A DNA stretch of 64,000 bases from Methanobacteriota archaeon (GCA_023399215.1 JAEWQJ010000010.1:13639-77638), one strand, 5' to 3'. Numbered from the stretch's first letter, positions 43,706 through 53,630 are shown. Translations and numbers: made by a program. Notes: generated by a model not told the origin, from the letters alone.

Positions 43706-44408
43706 TTCTCCGGCTTAAAAATTAGCGCATTCTGTCAGGATAAAACAGAAGGAACGGCAAAACGGAAGCAATATATTTTTTAGCAGGTCCTGGCTTTCTA
43801 CCTTAACCTTTTATTGAGACCGAAACTATTGAAATTTACTCTTCTATATATTTTTCTAAATGATGCCCATGCTTGAAACAATTAGTGATGCAGAAAAATG
43901 TTTTAATAAACAGATTTGTGTTATATTTATAAAGTTAGTTTTTATATTGTGAAACTGTTTTCCGTGCTAGAAAAGTATTTTTTATGCTGTGAAACTATTT
44001 CCTTATATTTTAAAAGATACTTTAAAAAAATATAAGATTATTAAAATCTACGACGTAAGGAAGCAAAATACATAAAATACACAAAAGGCATGCTGTTGTC
44101 AGAAAGTAGTGAAGCGCTAAAACATTAAAGTGCTAAAACATTAAAACGTTAAACATTAAAACGCTAAACATTAAAACGCTAAACATTAAAGCGCTAAGAA
44201 TAAAAGACCAGAACAAAGGACACTAAACCAGTTAGCACTAGATAACAGCAAAACGCTAAAAGCGCAAAGCATTAGAATAGTAAAATGGTAAAAAAGTAAA
44301 AATAACGATGGGATTACTTTTAAGGCAAAATTCCTGCTTTAGATATTTGTAAAAAATATTTAAAGCAATATGAAGTTACATTGATTTTTCAACCTGAGGT
44401 AAATTTTC
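43706..44408. other. AT-rich spacer before topoisomerase VI
   Basis: This 700-base spacer is AT-rich with no gene. It contains a degenerate 15-bp tandem repeat (44114-44199). Confidence 0.5.
44114..44199. repeat. Degenerate 15-bp tandem repeat (ACGCTAAACATTAAA)
   Basis: Five to six imperfect copies of ACGCTAAACATTAAA, with variants GTGCTAAAACATTAA and GCGCTAAGA. Non-coding, 210 bases upstream of top6B. Confidence 0.8.
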
Positions 44409-46274
44409 ATGGAATTCACCATTGCAGAAGAACTTGCCAAAAATCAAAAGTCAATAAGTGTCGCAGAATTTTTTGAAAAAAACCGACAGATCCTGGGTTT
44501 TGACTCGGCCCCTCGAAGCCTCATAACAACCGTAAAAGAAGCTGTTGACAATTCTCTGGATGCCTGTGAAGAAGCAGGAATTCTGCCCGATATTCTTGTC
44601 CAGGTTGAAAGAACCGGACAGGACTACGTAACTGTTATTATAGAAGATAACGGGCCAGGAATTATAAAAGAACAAATCCCCAAAGTTTTTGCAAAGCTTC
44701 TCTATGGTTCCAGGTTTCATGCCCTCAAGCAAAGCCGGGGACAGCAGGGAATAGGGATTTCTGCAGCCGTGCTCTATTCCCAGATGACTGCGGGAAAGCA
44801 GACGAAAATTCTCTCCAAAACCGGCTCCGGTAACCCTGCACATTATTACGAGCTTATGATCAATACCAGCACGAATGAGCCCGATATCCTGAAAGACGAG
44901 ATAAAAGACTGGTTCCGCCCACACGGGACTCAGATCGAGCTGGAAATGAAGGCTGCCTACGTAAAAGGAAGAAGGCAGTCCATTTCCGAGTACCTCAAAG
45001 CTACTGCAATTGTGAATCCTCATGCAAGAATTACCCTTATAGAACCTGACGGCAATGAGGAGGTTTTTGAAAGAGCCACGGATAAGATGCCAAAACCAGC
45101 CGAAGAAATCCTTCCCCATCCTGAAGGTATAGAGCTTGGTACTCTAATGAAAATGCTCCATTATACTGAGCGCCAGAAACTTGCCCCATTTCTTCGCTAC
45201 TCTTTTTGCAAAATTGGGCTGTTAACTACCGAGGAAATCTGCAAAGCTTCAGGGCTTGACCCTGAGATCGACCCTCATGCCCTTGGCCGCCACGAGGCTA
45301 GAAAGCTAATTGAAGCTTTTGAGAAGGTAAAAATCATGGCTCCTCCCACAGACTGCCTTTCCCCAATAGGAGAAGAGCTGATTTACAGGGGGCTTGAAAA
45401 AGAAACGAATGTGGATTTCATTGCCACAAGCACCCGAAAACCCGCAGTATATTCAGGAAATCCTTTTGTGGTGGAAGTGGGACTCGCTTACGGGGGAAAA
45501 CTTCCAAAAGAAGAAAAGATCAGTATAATGCGTTTTGCTAACCGTGTGCCTTTGCTTTACCAGCAGGGAGGCTGTGTGACCACACATGCCGTAGAAGACA
45601 TTAAATGGAAACAGTATGGCTTAAACCAGCCCGGAGGAGGAGTTCCTGTAGGCCCGGCTATCCTTCTGATACATGTTGCTTCTATTAATGTGCCTTTCAC
45701 TTCAGAATCAAAAGATGCTATTGCTGACATTCCTGTTATTAAGGATGAGATTGACCTCGCGATCAAGGATGTTGCAAGAAAGCTCAAGCACTACCTGAGC
45801 AGGCAGAGCAACCTTAAGAAGCGACGGGAAAAAGAAATCATCATAACAAAGGTACTCCCTAAGATGGCTGTAAAGGTTGCTAATATCCTGGAAAAAGATG
45901 TCCCTGACATTAATCCAGTTGTTGCAAAAATTATGGGAAACCTGCTAGTACACAGAAAAGTGAAGAGGAACGAGGATGGGACTGCAGACGTTGTAATAAA
46001 GGTCAAGAATTTCGGAACCTCTACTTATTCTTTCAGGGTTCATGAGATGCTGCCCTGGACAATACTCGGAGCAAAGCCCGAACCAAAGGTTGTGACTCTG
46101 GGCAATGATTATGATTATGTATGGGATATCTCCGCAGCAACTGGGTCTTCAAAGGTGCTAAGCTACAGGATAGAGTCTGCAACCGATAAAGAACTTGGAA
46201 AATTTCCGGACCTTGTTGTGGAAGGACTTGAAGAAGAGCTTGTAACCGGGGCAAAAGCCTTTAAGGGGGCATAA
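44409..46274 (+). CDS. top6B: DNA topoisomerase VI subunit B
   Basis: The 621-residue ATPase subunit of topoisomerase VI, the archaeal type IIB enzyme that relaxes and decatenates DNA with ATP. It has the GHKL fold: TVKEAVDNSLDACEEAG (N-box with E44, N48, D51), VIIEDNGPGI (D80, G82, G84) and SRGQQGIGISAA (G-box, ~110-120). The H2TH and transducer regions follow (REKEIIITKVLPKMA). The C-terminal Ig-like extension (DVVIKVKNFGTSTYSFRVHE) is typical of Methanosarcina-type Top6B. top6A begins one base after its stop codon, so they form an operon. Confidence 0.98.
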   Translation: MEFTIAEELAKNQKSISVAEFFEKNRQILGFDSAPRSLITTVKEAVDNSLDACEEAGILPDILVQVERTGQDYVTVIIEDNGPGIIKEQIPKVFAKLLYGSRFHALKQSRGQQGIGISAAVLYSQMTAGKQTKILSKTGSGNPAHYYELMINTSTNEPDILKDEIKDWFRPHGTQIELEMKAAYVKGRRQSISEYLKATAIVNPHARITLIEPDGNEEVFERATDKMPKPAEEILPHPEGIELGTLMKMLHYTERQKLAPFLRYSFCKIGLLTTEEICKASGLDPEIDPHALGRHEARKLIEAFEKVKIMAPPTDCLSPIGEELIYRGLEKETNVDFIATSTRKPAVYSGNPFVVEVGLAYGGKLPKEEKISIMRFANRVPLLYQQGGCVTTHAVEDIKWKQYGLNQPGGGVPVGPAILLIHVASINVPFTSESKDAIADIPVIKDEIDLAIKDVARKLKHYLSRQSNLKKRREKEIIITKVLPKMAVKVANILEKDVPDINPVVAKIMGNLLVHRKVKRNEDGTADVVIKVKNFGTSTYSFRVHEMLPWTILGAKPEPKVVTLGNDYDYVWDISAATGSSKVLSYRIESATDKELGKFPDLVVEGLEEELVTGAKAFKGA

Positions 46275-46275
46275 A

Positions 46276-47385
46276 ATGGCCAGAGAAATAGATAATAAAA
46301 AAGCTCAGAGAGATATCCTGGCAAGGGAAAAGCTGTTTGGGCTTGCAGAGAAGATTTACAACCAGTTTGAAGATGAGGTTGTCCCAAGCATCAGCCTTCC
46401 AAGCCGGACGAAGTCAAATCTAGAATATTCCGACGAGAGCGATGTTTGGGTCTATGGAGACCGGGAAAGCGAGAGGAGTGCAAAAACCGTAAAAGGAGCA
46501 TTCCAGCTCCTGAAAACTACTTACGCCACCGAATTCCTTATAAACGAGCACCTTGCCCAGAACCGCGGTTCAACGCTTCGAGAACTTTACTATATCTCGG
46601 AAGGCTGGGAAGCTGCGAAATTCAAAGAACAGGCTGAGAGCGACCGTCTGATCGAAGACCTTGAACTCCTCACAAACCTTCAGAGAGAGTATTTCCATAT
46701 GCGCCCTGAAGAAGACGGAGCTACCATGTTCGGGCCTATTGAAATTACAGAGCAGACAAATCGCGGAGAACGGAATATTCACTGCCAGAAAGACGTGGGG
46801 GAAGGAGGGTACCAGATCCCCTTCAATGTGGAAAATATCGAATTCAAAGCCCATGATGCAAGCATGATAATCGCCATAGAAACCGGTGGTATGTACGCAC
46901 GTTTGATGGAAAACGGATTTGATGAAGCCTACAATGCGATCCTTGTCCACCTCAAAGGCCAGCCTGCCCGGTCAACCCGCAGAATTATCAAGCGCATGAA
47001 CGAGGAATTAGGTATCCCTGTAGCCGTTTTTACTGACGGCGATCCATGGTCTTACAGGATCTATGCTTCGGTTGCCTACGGGGCTATAAAAAGTGCTCAT
47101 CTTTCGGAATTTATGGCAACCCCCGCAGCCAAGTTCCTTGGCCTCCAGCCCTCAGATATAGTCGAATACGAACTATCTACCGACAAGCTTACAGAACAGG
47201 ATATAAATGCACTTCGGAGTGAACTTTCCGACCCGCGTTTCGAATCCGACTACTGGAAAGAACAAATCCAGCTCCAGCTCGATATAGGGAAAAAGGCCGA
47301 ACAGCAGGCTTTTGCAGGCAAAGGACTTGATTTCGTAACCGAGGTATACCTGCCAAATAGGCTCAAGGAAATGGGTATGCTGTAA
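46276..47385 (+). CDS. top6A: DNA topoisomerase VI subunit A (Spo11-like)
   Basis: The 369-residue cleavage subunit, related to eukaryotic Spo11. The winged-helix 5Y-CAP domain carries GSTLRELYYISEG with the catalytic Tyr at 105/106. The Toprim part shows AVFTDGDPWSYRIYASVAYG (~250-270, the DxD metal site) and an earlier Glu-rich strand. The DIVEYELSTDKLTEQDINAL segment is family-specific. It works as an A2B2 heterotetramer with the upstream subunit, and is only one base from it. Confidence 0.98.
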   Translation: MAREIDNKKAQRDILAREKLFGLAEKIYNQFEDEVVPSISLPSRTKSNLEYSDESDVWVYGDRESERSAKTVKGAFQLLKTTYATEFLINEHLAQNRGSTLRELYYISEGWEAAKFKEQAESDRLIEDLELLTNLQREYFHMRPEEDGATMFGPIEITEQTNRGERNIHCQKDVGEGGYQIPFNVENIEFKAHDASMIIAIETGGMYARLMENGFDEAYNAILVHLKGQPARSTRRIIKRMNEELGIPVAVFTDGDPWSYRIYASVAYGAIKSAHLSEFMATPAAKFLGLQPSDIVEYELSTDKLTEQDINALRSELSDPRFESDYWKEQIQLQLDIGKKAEQQAFAGKGLDFVTEVYLPNRLKEMGML

Positions 47386-47586
47386 CGCCCGAGTCCCGTC
47401 ACCCGAGTTCTGTCACCCGAGTCTCGTCTCGGGAGGACGGAGCCCTTTTCGCTTCGCTCAAGAGGGCTGAATTAGGGGTAAGGAAGGCTACATTCTCAAC
47501 GAGCTCAGGTTGATTTACCCGAGTTCTGTTTTAGACTTTAGACTATATGTGGGCGTGGTTACAACCCTCTTTTTAAGGTTTGACTG

Positions 47587-47609
47587 CAAGCCTTTTTAAA
47601 AAAGGCTTG
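47587..47609 (+). terminator. Hairpin after top6A, repeated elsewhere
   Basis: CAAGCCTTTTT, one base, then AAAAAGGCTTG: a perfect 11-bp stem. Similar words occur at 24465-24560 and at 47700, so it is part of a dispersed repeat family. Confidence 0.4.
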
Positions 47610-47645
47610 AGCGAAAACCCCTAGTAACGTTTGAGTTTGATGAAC

Positions 47646-47691
47646 TTATCCCCAAACCCTATAGGCGTGATCAATCGGCACAACGGTTGTG
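47646..47691. repeat. Dispersed intergenic repeat, copy 2
   Basis: CTTATCCCCAAACCCTATAG, then GCGTGATCAATCGGCACAAC and GGTTG. It matches 23380-23423 with few differences. Confidence 0.7.
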
Positions 47692-47742
47692 GCACAAACC
47701 TTTTTAAAAAAGGCTGACCGAAAACCTCAGCAACAATGTGGT

Positions 47743-47790
47743 CGGCGTGATCAATCGGCACAACGGTTGCAGGTCAACGGTTGAGGCCCA
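47743..47790. repeat. Dispersed intergenic repeat, copy 3 (partial)
   Basis: GGCGTGATCAATCGGCACAA then CGGTTGCAGG and CAACGGTTG repeat the right part of copies 1 and 2. Confidence 0.65.
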
Positions 47791-48429
47791 ATACTTGCTG
47801 GTTAAGTTTATATAGAAACATTATAAACTAACGTGAGAAGAGATATTGTTTTTAAAAATGCAAGCAAACCCGATCGGGGATGGTACATCAGGATATTCAG
47901 GCAGTGCATCATGATAACTAAAAAGTATTCCAAACTGCTATTTTATTTGGGAATTGCTTTTTGAGTTTGGAAAGATACCTTGGGACTGTATATGTAAAAA
48001 TCTGCTGATTAACAGTGTAAATGCCGCGACTTCTGCCCTGAATCCTTTTGAGACACGAATTTTTGCGAGCGAAACAGCAAATATTAATTTAAACTAAAGA
48101 CGTATTAAAAAATTAATATGAAAAGCGCATATTTGGGCATAAAATTATGCTAAAAATTACCTGTTTTGAGAGGATTGATACTGAAAAATCTTGTGCAATT
48201 TTCAGGGAATCTAAAGGCTTAAAATGTATGAGCGCATATTGAATTTGGTTCGTGGTAGAAAAGATAATATTGATATATAAAAAGCAGTAAATAATAACTG
48301 TAGTCTTATTGGATTGATACGAATTCTAAGATCTATTTTGACAAAAGTTTCCCCGCGAATTTTTAAAAAAAGGTATAATGTTACGTGATTTAGATAACTC
48401 TACTAGATTTTTATGGAGAATCAACTAAG

Positions 48430-50331
48430 ATGAGTGATAAACAGGTTTACGATGCTTCGCACATCCAGGTGCTGGAAGGCCTGGAGGCTGTCCGGAAGCG
48501 TCCCAGCATGTATATAGGGAGCACGGATGGTCGCGGGCTCCACCACCTAGTCTATGAAGTAGTAGACAATAGTATTGATGAAGCTCTTGCAGGCTTCTGT
48601 ACCAGGGTAAATGTTACAATCAACCCGGACGGTAGTGTGACAGTCCTGGATAATGGAAGAGGTATACCCATCGACCTCCATCCATTTCACAAAAAATCAG
48701 CTCTTGAAGTTGTAATGACTGTTCTGCATGCAGGAGGGAAGTTCGACAAGAACACCTATAAGGTTTCAGGGGGACTGCATGGAGTAGGGGTTTCTGTTGT
48801 AAATGGACTTTCGGAATGGCTGGAAGTTGAGGTGTCAAGAGACGGCAAGAAGTATTTCCAGCGCTATGCTCGTGGAAAACCTGAGGCTGACGTCCAGGAA
48901 ATCGGAACCTCGGATACTACAGGTACGAAGACTACTTTCAAACCGGATGCAAAAATTTTTGAGACATTGGATTTCGATTACGAGATCCTGTCAAACCGTT
49001 TAAGAGAACTGGCTTTCCTGAACAGGGGCCTTACTATCAGCCTCAAGGATTTAAGAACTCCAGAAGGGCAGGCTGAAACTTTCACCTATGAAGGGGGAAT
49101 TGTGGAGTTCGTAAAATACCTGAATGCAAAAAAGCAGTCTCTTCACGACCCGATTTATTTTGAGCGGCAAAGGGACGACATGGTAGTAGAAATTGCAATG
49201 CAGTACACGAGTAGCTATACAGAAAACGTGTACTCTTTCGCAAACAACATCAATACCCATGAAGGTGGAACTCACATTATCGGTTTCAAGACCGCACTGA
49301 CAAGGGTCGCAAATGACTATATTAAAGCTAACAAACTTTCCAAAGAAGACATAAAGCTCACAGGCGATGATGTAAGGGAAGGACTGACTGCAATCATCAG
49401 CGTCAAACTCATGGAACCCCAGTTCGAGGGGCAGACCAAGACAAAGCTTGGAAATAGTGATGTCAAAGGAATTGTGGACTCCCTTGTAACTGATGGGCTT
49501 GCGGAATACTTTGAGGAGAATCCCAAGGTTGCAAATGTTATTCTTGAAAAAGCCCTTCTTGCCCAGAAAGCTAGAGAAGCTGCAAAAAAAGCAAGGGAGC
49601 TGACCAGAAGAAAAAGTGCTCTCGAAGTAAGCACTCTTCCCGGAAAACTTGCAGACTGCTCGGAAAAGAATCCTGCAGCCTGCGAGATTTACATCGTGGA
49701 AGGTAATTCGGCAGGTGGCTCGGCAAAACAGGGTAGAGATAGGAGTTTTCAGGCTATTTTACCTCTTAGAGGCAAGATCCTGAACGTGGAAAAATCCAGA
49801 CTTGCAAAGATCCTGAAAAACGAGGAGATCATTTCCCTAATCACTGCTATTGGAACAGGAATCAGTGAGGACTTCACCCTGGAAAGTGCCCGCTACCATA
49901 AGGTCATTATCATGACTGATGCTGATGTGGATGGAGAACACATCAGGACTCTTCTTCTCACGCTGTTCTTCCGTTATATGAGACCTCTGATTGACGAGGG
50001 ATACGTATACATTGCCCAGCCTCCTCTCTACCGCATAAAGAAAGGCAAAGCTGAGTACTACATTCACTCTGACAGGGAACTGGAAGCAAAGAAGAAGGAA
50101 CTCGGGGAAAAAGGACTTGGAATCCAGCGTTACAAAGGGCTTGGAGAAATGAATCCTGAACAGCTCTGGGAAACCACCATGAAACCTGAGAGCCGGACTC
50201 TTTTACAGGTGACCCTGGAAGATGCTATTCGGGCTGATGAGATCTTCAGAGTCCTCATGGGAGATGAGGTTGAGCCACGCCGGAACTTCATAGAAGCGCA
50301 TGCAAAAGAAGTCGTAAACCTGGACATCTGA
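48430..50331 (+). CDS. gyrB: DNA gyrase subunit B
   Basis: The 633-residue ATPase subunit of gyrase, bacterial in type and unusual for archaea outside some euryarchaeal lines. It shows LEAVRKRPSMYIGSTDGRGL, the Bergerat fold YEVVDNSIDEALAG (~40-55), VLDNGRGIPID and GGLHGVGVSVVNGLS. The TOPRIM domain has EGNSAGGSAKQGRDRSFQAI (~423) and MTDADVDGEHIRTLLLTLFF (~497). The C-terminus QRYKGLGEMNPEQLWETTM is canonical. GyrB and GyrA genes are 11 bases apart and follow topoisomerase VI genes on the same strand. Gyrase adds negative supercoils with ATP. Confidence 0.98.
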   Translation: MSDKQVYDASHIQVLEGLEAVRKRPSMYIGSTDGRGLHHLVYEVVDNSIDEALAGFCTRVNVTINPDGSVTVLDNGRGIPIDLHPFHKKSALEVVMTVLHAGGKFDKNTYKVSGGLHGVGVSVVNGLSEWLEVEVSRDGKKYFQRYARGKPEADVQEIGTSDTTGTKTTFKPDAKIFETLDFDYEILSNRLRELAFLNRGLTISLKDLRTPEGQAETFTYEGGIVEFVKYLNAKKQSLHDPIYFERQRDDMVVEIAMQYTSSYTENVYSFANNINTHEGGTHIIGFKTALTRVANDYIKANKLSKEDIKLTGDDVREGLTAIISVKLMEPQFEGQTKTKLGNSDVKGIVDSLVTDGLAEYFEENPKVANVILEKALLAQKAREAAKKARELTRRKSALEVSTLPGKLADCSEKNPAACEIYIVEGNSAGGSAKQGRDRSFQAILPLRGKILNVEKSRLAKILKNEEIISLITAIGTGISEDFTLESARYHKVIIMTDADVDGEHIRTLLLTLFFRYMRPLIDEGYVYIAQPPLYRIKKGKAEYYIHSDRELEAKKKELGEKGLGIQRYKGLGEMNPEQLWETTMKPESRTLLQVTLEDAIRADEIFRVLMGDEVEPRRNFIEAHAKEVVNLDI

Positions 50332-50342
50332 GGTGGCTAAAA

Positions 50343-53216
50343 ATGGCAAAATATGAAGACGAGAAGAAAACCGAAGATGAATTGAAAAAATCTTATCAGT
50401 CTACCCTTATACCAGAAAAGAAAGATGAAGAGTCTGAAAATGAGGACGGTTCAGCCGCTCTTACACAGGAAGATTCGGGCAAAAAACTGGAATTAAACGT
50501 ATCAGACCCTGCTTCAGACGATCCAGAAGACAAAGGTATAGAGCCAGGTCAGAGTGGGGTTACTTCCATTCTTATCGAAAATGAGATGAAACGCTCTTAC
50601 ATCAACTATGCGATGAGTGTGATCGTTGGAAGAGCTCTTCCCGATGCAAGGGATGGTTTCAAGCCAGTTCACCGCAGGGTCCTTTTTGCCATGAAAGAGG
50701 CAGGGATCACGCATGACAAATCTTACAAGAAGTCAGCCCGTGTGGTAGGAGACGTGCTCGGTAAATATCACCCTCACGGAGATACTGCGGTCTATGACAC
50801 TATTGTGCGTATGGTCCAGGATTTCTCTCTTCGTTATCCTTTAATTGACGGACAGGGAAACTTCGGGTCAATAGATGGTGACTCGGCTGCTGCCATGCGT
50901 TACACTGAAGTCCGTATGGACAGAATCGCAGAAGAGATGCTGGTAGACATCGACAAGGAAACAGTTCCCTTCATGCCAAATTACGACGGGTCAATAGAAG
51001 AGCCCGAAGTCCTCCCTGCAAAACTTCCGAACCTTCTTGTCAATGGGTCCACAGGTATTGCAGTAGGAATGGCAACAAACATGGCTCCTCATAACATCGT
51101 GGAGGTCATTGACGGCATTCTTATGCTTATTGAAAATTCTGACGTCACAATTCCTGAGCTCATGACCGTAATCAAAGGGCCGGATTTTCCTACAGGTGCT
51201 CATATTCTTGGGACAGCAGGCATAAAATCGGCTTATACGACCGGAAGAGGTGCTTTAAAAATTAGGGCAGTTGCCGAGATTCAGGAGTTTAAAAAAGACA
51301 GACAGCGAATTATCGTAACCGAGCTTCCTTACCAGGTAAACAAAGCCAGGATGATTGAAAATATTGCCCAGCTAGTTCGGGATAAGATAATTATGGGAAT
51401 TTCCGACCTTCGTGACGAGTCTGACAGGGAAGGAATCAGGGTAGTTATAGAGCTTTCTCGAGGCACGAATCCAAAGGTTGTTTTAAACCAGCTTTATAAG
51501 CATACTCAAATGGAGACCACTTTCGGGGTAATTAATCTGGCTCTTGTTGACGGAAAACCAAAAGAGCTGAACCTGAAAGAACTTCTTGAGATCTATCTTG
51601 AATACAGAATGGAAATTATCCAGAAGCGGACCCTTTATGACCTCAAGAAGAGCGAGGAGAGAGCTCATATTCTTGACGGGCTCAAGATCGCCCTGGATAA
51701 TATCGACGAGATTGTAACTCTGATAAAGGGCTCGGCAAACGCTGATGAAGCAAAGCAGGGCTTAATGGAGAATTTTGCCCTTGATGAGATTCAGTCAAAG
51801 GCTATCCTTGATATGCGCCTGCAGCGCCTGACAGGACTTGAAACCCAGAAGGTGCTTGAGGAGCTGGAAGGGCTTGTAAAGCTGATAGGTGAACTCAGAA
51901 AAATCCTTGAGAGCGATGAGCTCAAGTATGAAATAATCAGGAATGAACTTCTGGAGCTCAAGGATAAGTATGGAGATGCCCGCAGGACAAAAGTCGTGCC
52001 GTCTGCTGCCGAAGTTAGAGCAGAGGATCTTATTCATGAAGAAGAAGTTGTTGTCACGATTACTAATGGAGGCTACATAAAGCGCATCCCACTCAGGACT
52101 TACACCATGCAGCGCCGCGGAGGCAGGGGTATAATCGGCATGGAAATGAAAGAAGAAGATTTCGTGGAAAATCTCTTCATTTCCTCAACTCATAACTATA
52201 TCCTTTTCTTCACAAACCTTGGCAGACTCTACTGGGAAAAAGTATATGAGATCCCTGAAGGTTCACGGCAGTCCAGAGGCAAAGCCATAGTAAACCTTCT
52301 GGAGCTTAAGGAAGGCGAAACAATTAATGCAATGATCCCGGTCAAGGAGTTTGACAAAAACCACTACCTGCTCATGACAACAAGGGCAGGTACTATTAAA
52401 AAGACTCCTCTCTCGGAATTCAAGAACCCGAGGAAAGCAGGCATAATTGCAGTCACCCTTGATGAGGATGACGAGCTTGTAAGAGTTCTCCTCACCGACG
52501 GGAAAAAAGAAGTCCTGATGGTTTCAAAGAAAGGCAAAGCTATCCGCTTCCCTGAAGAAGGTGTCCGCCCAATGGGCCGGACTGCAAGAGGAGTCCGGGG
52601 TATGACCCTTGACGGTCCGGATGATGAGGTTGTCAGTCTGGACATTGTTGATGAAACCACGACTCTCCTGACCGTAACTGAAAACGGCTTTGGCAAGAGA
52701 ACCGAGTACTCCCAGTACCCTGCGCACCGCCGCGGTGGAAAAGGTGTGATAACAATCATTACCAACGAGAGGAATGGCCCGGTCTCAAGAGTCAGGTCCG
52801 TAGCCGATGACGATGAACTTATCTTTACCAGTGCCGACGGTATCATTATCCGTATCCCTGCGAAAGATATCTCAATCCAGGGCAGGAACACCCAGGGCGT
52901 AAGGATCATTAATCTCAAATCCGGCGACAAAGTCGCAGGCGTAGCAAGAATTCAAAACGGAAAAGCCGAAAAGAACCTGAAACTCATAGCTTTCAAAGGC
53001 AAAGAAGCCACCGAAGCAACAGAAGCAACTGGAGACGAAGAGGAATCCGAGGTTCCGGAAGGCGAAGCTGAAGATCTTGATGAGTTTGACGAATTGGAAG
53101 ACTTTGAAGCTTCCAGCGAAGTAGAAGAAACCGGGGGAACTAAAGAAATAGGAGAGGACGAAGCAGAAGAGGATGAAGTAGAAGAAAATGAAGTAGAAGA
53201 TAATGAAGAAGACTGA
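50343..53216 (+). CDS. gyrA: DNA gyrase subunit A with acidic extensions
   Basis: The 957-residue cleavage subunit. Core motifs are YINYAMSVIVGRALPDARDG, LGKYHPHGDTAVYDTIVRMV and DSAAAMRYTEVRMD with the catalytic Tyr near residue 188, about 66 later than in E. coli. The reason is a charged, Glu/Asp/Ser-rich N-terminal extension (~70 residues). The C-terminal beta-propeller carries the GyrA-box-like QRRGGRGIIG near residue 590. An acidic tail of about 60-70 residues (Glu/Asp runs, several EVEEN-like repeats) ends the protein. The extensions are not part of the standard enzyme; acidic tails can tune DNA wrapping in bacterial GyrA. Confidence 0.97.
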   Translation: MAKYEDEKKTEDELKKSYQSTLIPEKKDEESENEDGSAALTQEDSGKKLELNVSDPASDDPEDKGIEPGQSGVTSILIENEMKRSYINYAMSVIVGRALPDARDGFKPVHRRVLFAMKEAGITHDKSYKKSARVVGDVLGKYHPHGDTAVYDTIVRMVQDFSLRYPLIDGQGNFGSIDGDSAAAMRYTEVRMDRIAEEMLVDIDKETVPFMPNYDGSIEEPEVLPAKLPNLLVNGSTGIAVGMATNMAPHNIVEVIDGILMLIENSDVTIPELMTVIKGPDFPTGAHILGTAGIKSAYTTGRGALKIRAVAEIQEFKKDRQRIIVTELPYQVNKARMIENIAQLVRDKIIMGISDLRDESDREGIRVVIELSRGTNPKVVLNQLYKHTQMETTFGVINLALVDGKPKELNLKELLEIYLEYRMEIIQKRTLYDLKKSEERAHILDGLKIALDNIDEIVTLIKGSANADEAKQGLMENFALDEIQSKAILDMRLQRLTGLETQKVLEELEGLVKLIGELRKILESDELKYEIIRNELLELKDKYGDARRTKVVPSAAEVRAEDLIHEEEVVVTITNGGYIKRIPLRTYTMQRRGGRGIIGMEMKEEDFVENLFISSTHNYILFFTNLGRLYWEKVYEIPEGSRQSRGKAIVNLLELKEGETINAMIPVKEFDKNHYLLMTTRAGTIKKTPLSEFKNPRKAGIIAVTLDEDDELVRVLLTDGKKEVLMVSKKGKAIRFPEEGVRPMGRTARGVRGMTLDGPDDEVVSLDIVDETTTLLTVTENGFGKRTEYSQYPAHRRGGKGVITIITNERNGPVSRVRSVADDDELIFTSADGIIIRIPAKDISIQGRNTQGVRIINLKSGDKVAGVARIQNGKAEKNLKLIAFKGKEATEATEATGDEEESEVPEGEAEDLDEFDELEDFEASSEVEETGGTKEIGEDEAEEDEVEENEVEDNEED

Positions 53217-53259
53217 ATAACACACACGGGTGAAGAACTATAATTCTTCACTCAAACTG

Positions 53260-53298
53260 CTGCCGGAGTCAAGATTTTTGGGGATTTGTTTCCGGCAG
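53260..53298 (+). terminator. Terminator hairpin after gyrA
   Basis: CTGCCGGA (53260-53267) pairs with TCCGGCAG (53291-53298) over 8 bp. A second hairpin, GTGAAGAA/TTCTTCAC, lies just upstream at 53230-53251. Together they probably end the gyrBA transcript. Confidence 0.5.
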
Positions 53299-53450
53299 CG
53301 GGCTTTTTGTCGGGAGGGGAGCCGGGCGGTTGACTTATTTTTAAGGTTGGCTTTTTTGAATAGATATTTTTAAAACAATGAGTAACGGGAACTACAGTTT
53401 TCAGAATTTTTATTATTCAGGGTCAATTTAAGTTTTGATTTTTCGTAAAA
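53289..53450. repeat. Direct repeat, left copy (flanks chagasin-like gene)
   Basis: About 160 bases that resemble 54389-54546 over their full length, with the best match in TTTCCGGC, GGGCTTTTT, CCGGGCG, GACTTATTTTT and CTTTTTTGAAT words. By eye about four in five bases agree in the first half and fewer later. Confidence 0.7.
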
Positions 53451-53474
53451 ACAGCTCTATACAATAGTTGAGCT

Positions 53475-53630
53475 CACAGAACAAATCATAGAACAAATCA
53501 TAGAACAAATCATAGAACAAATCATAGAACAAATCACAGAACAAATCATAGAACAAATCACAGAACAAATCATAGAACAAATCATAGAACAAATCATAGA
53601 ACAAATCATAGAACAAATCATAGAACGAAT
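53475..53630. repeat. 12-bp tandem array, 13 copies (CATAGAACAAAT)
   Basis: Exactly 13 units of CATAGAACAAAT or CACAGAACAAAT (T/C at one position), with a single G in the last unit. The period of 12 keeps both strands open as short false frames. It lies about 240 bases before the chagasin-like gene. Confidence 0.95.

Larger units (their letters stand above)
47386..48429. other. Intergenic region between top6 and gyr operons
   Basis: A 1-kb spacer with a repeat-rich first half: CCCGAGT words near 47400, a CAAGCCTTTTT/AAAAAGGCTTG hairpin (47587-47609) and two dispersed-repeat copies. The second half is AT-rich leader DNA for gyrB with no gene. Confidence 0.6.
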
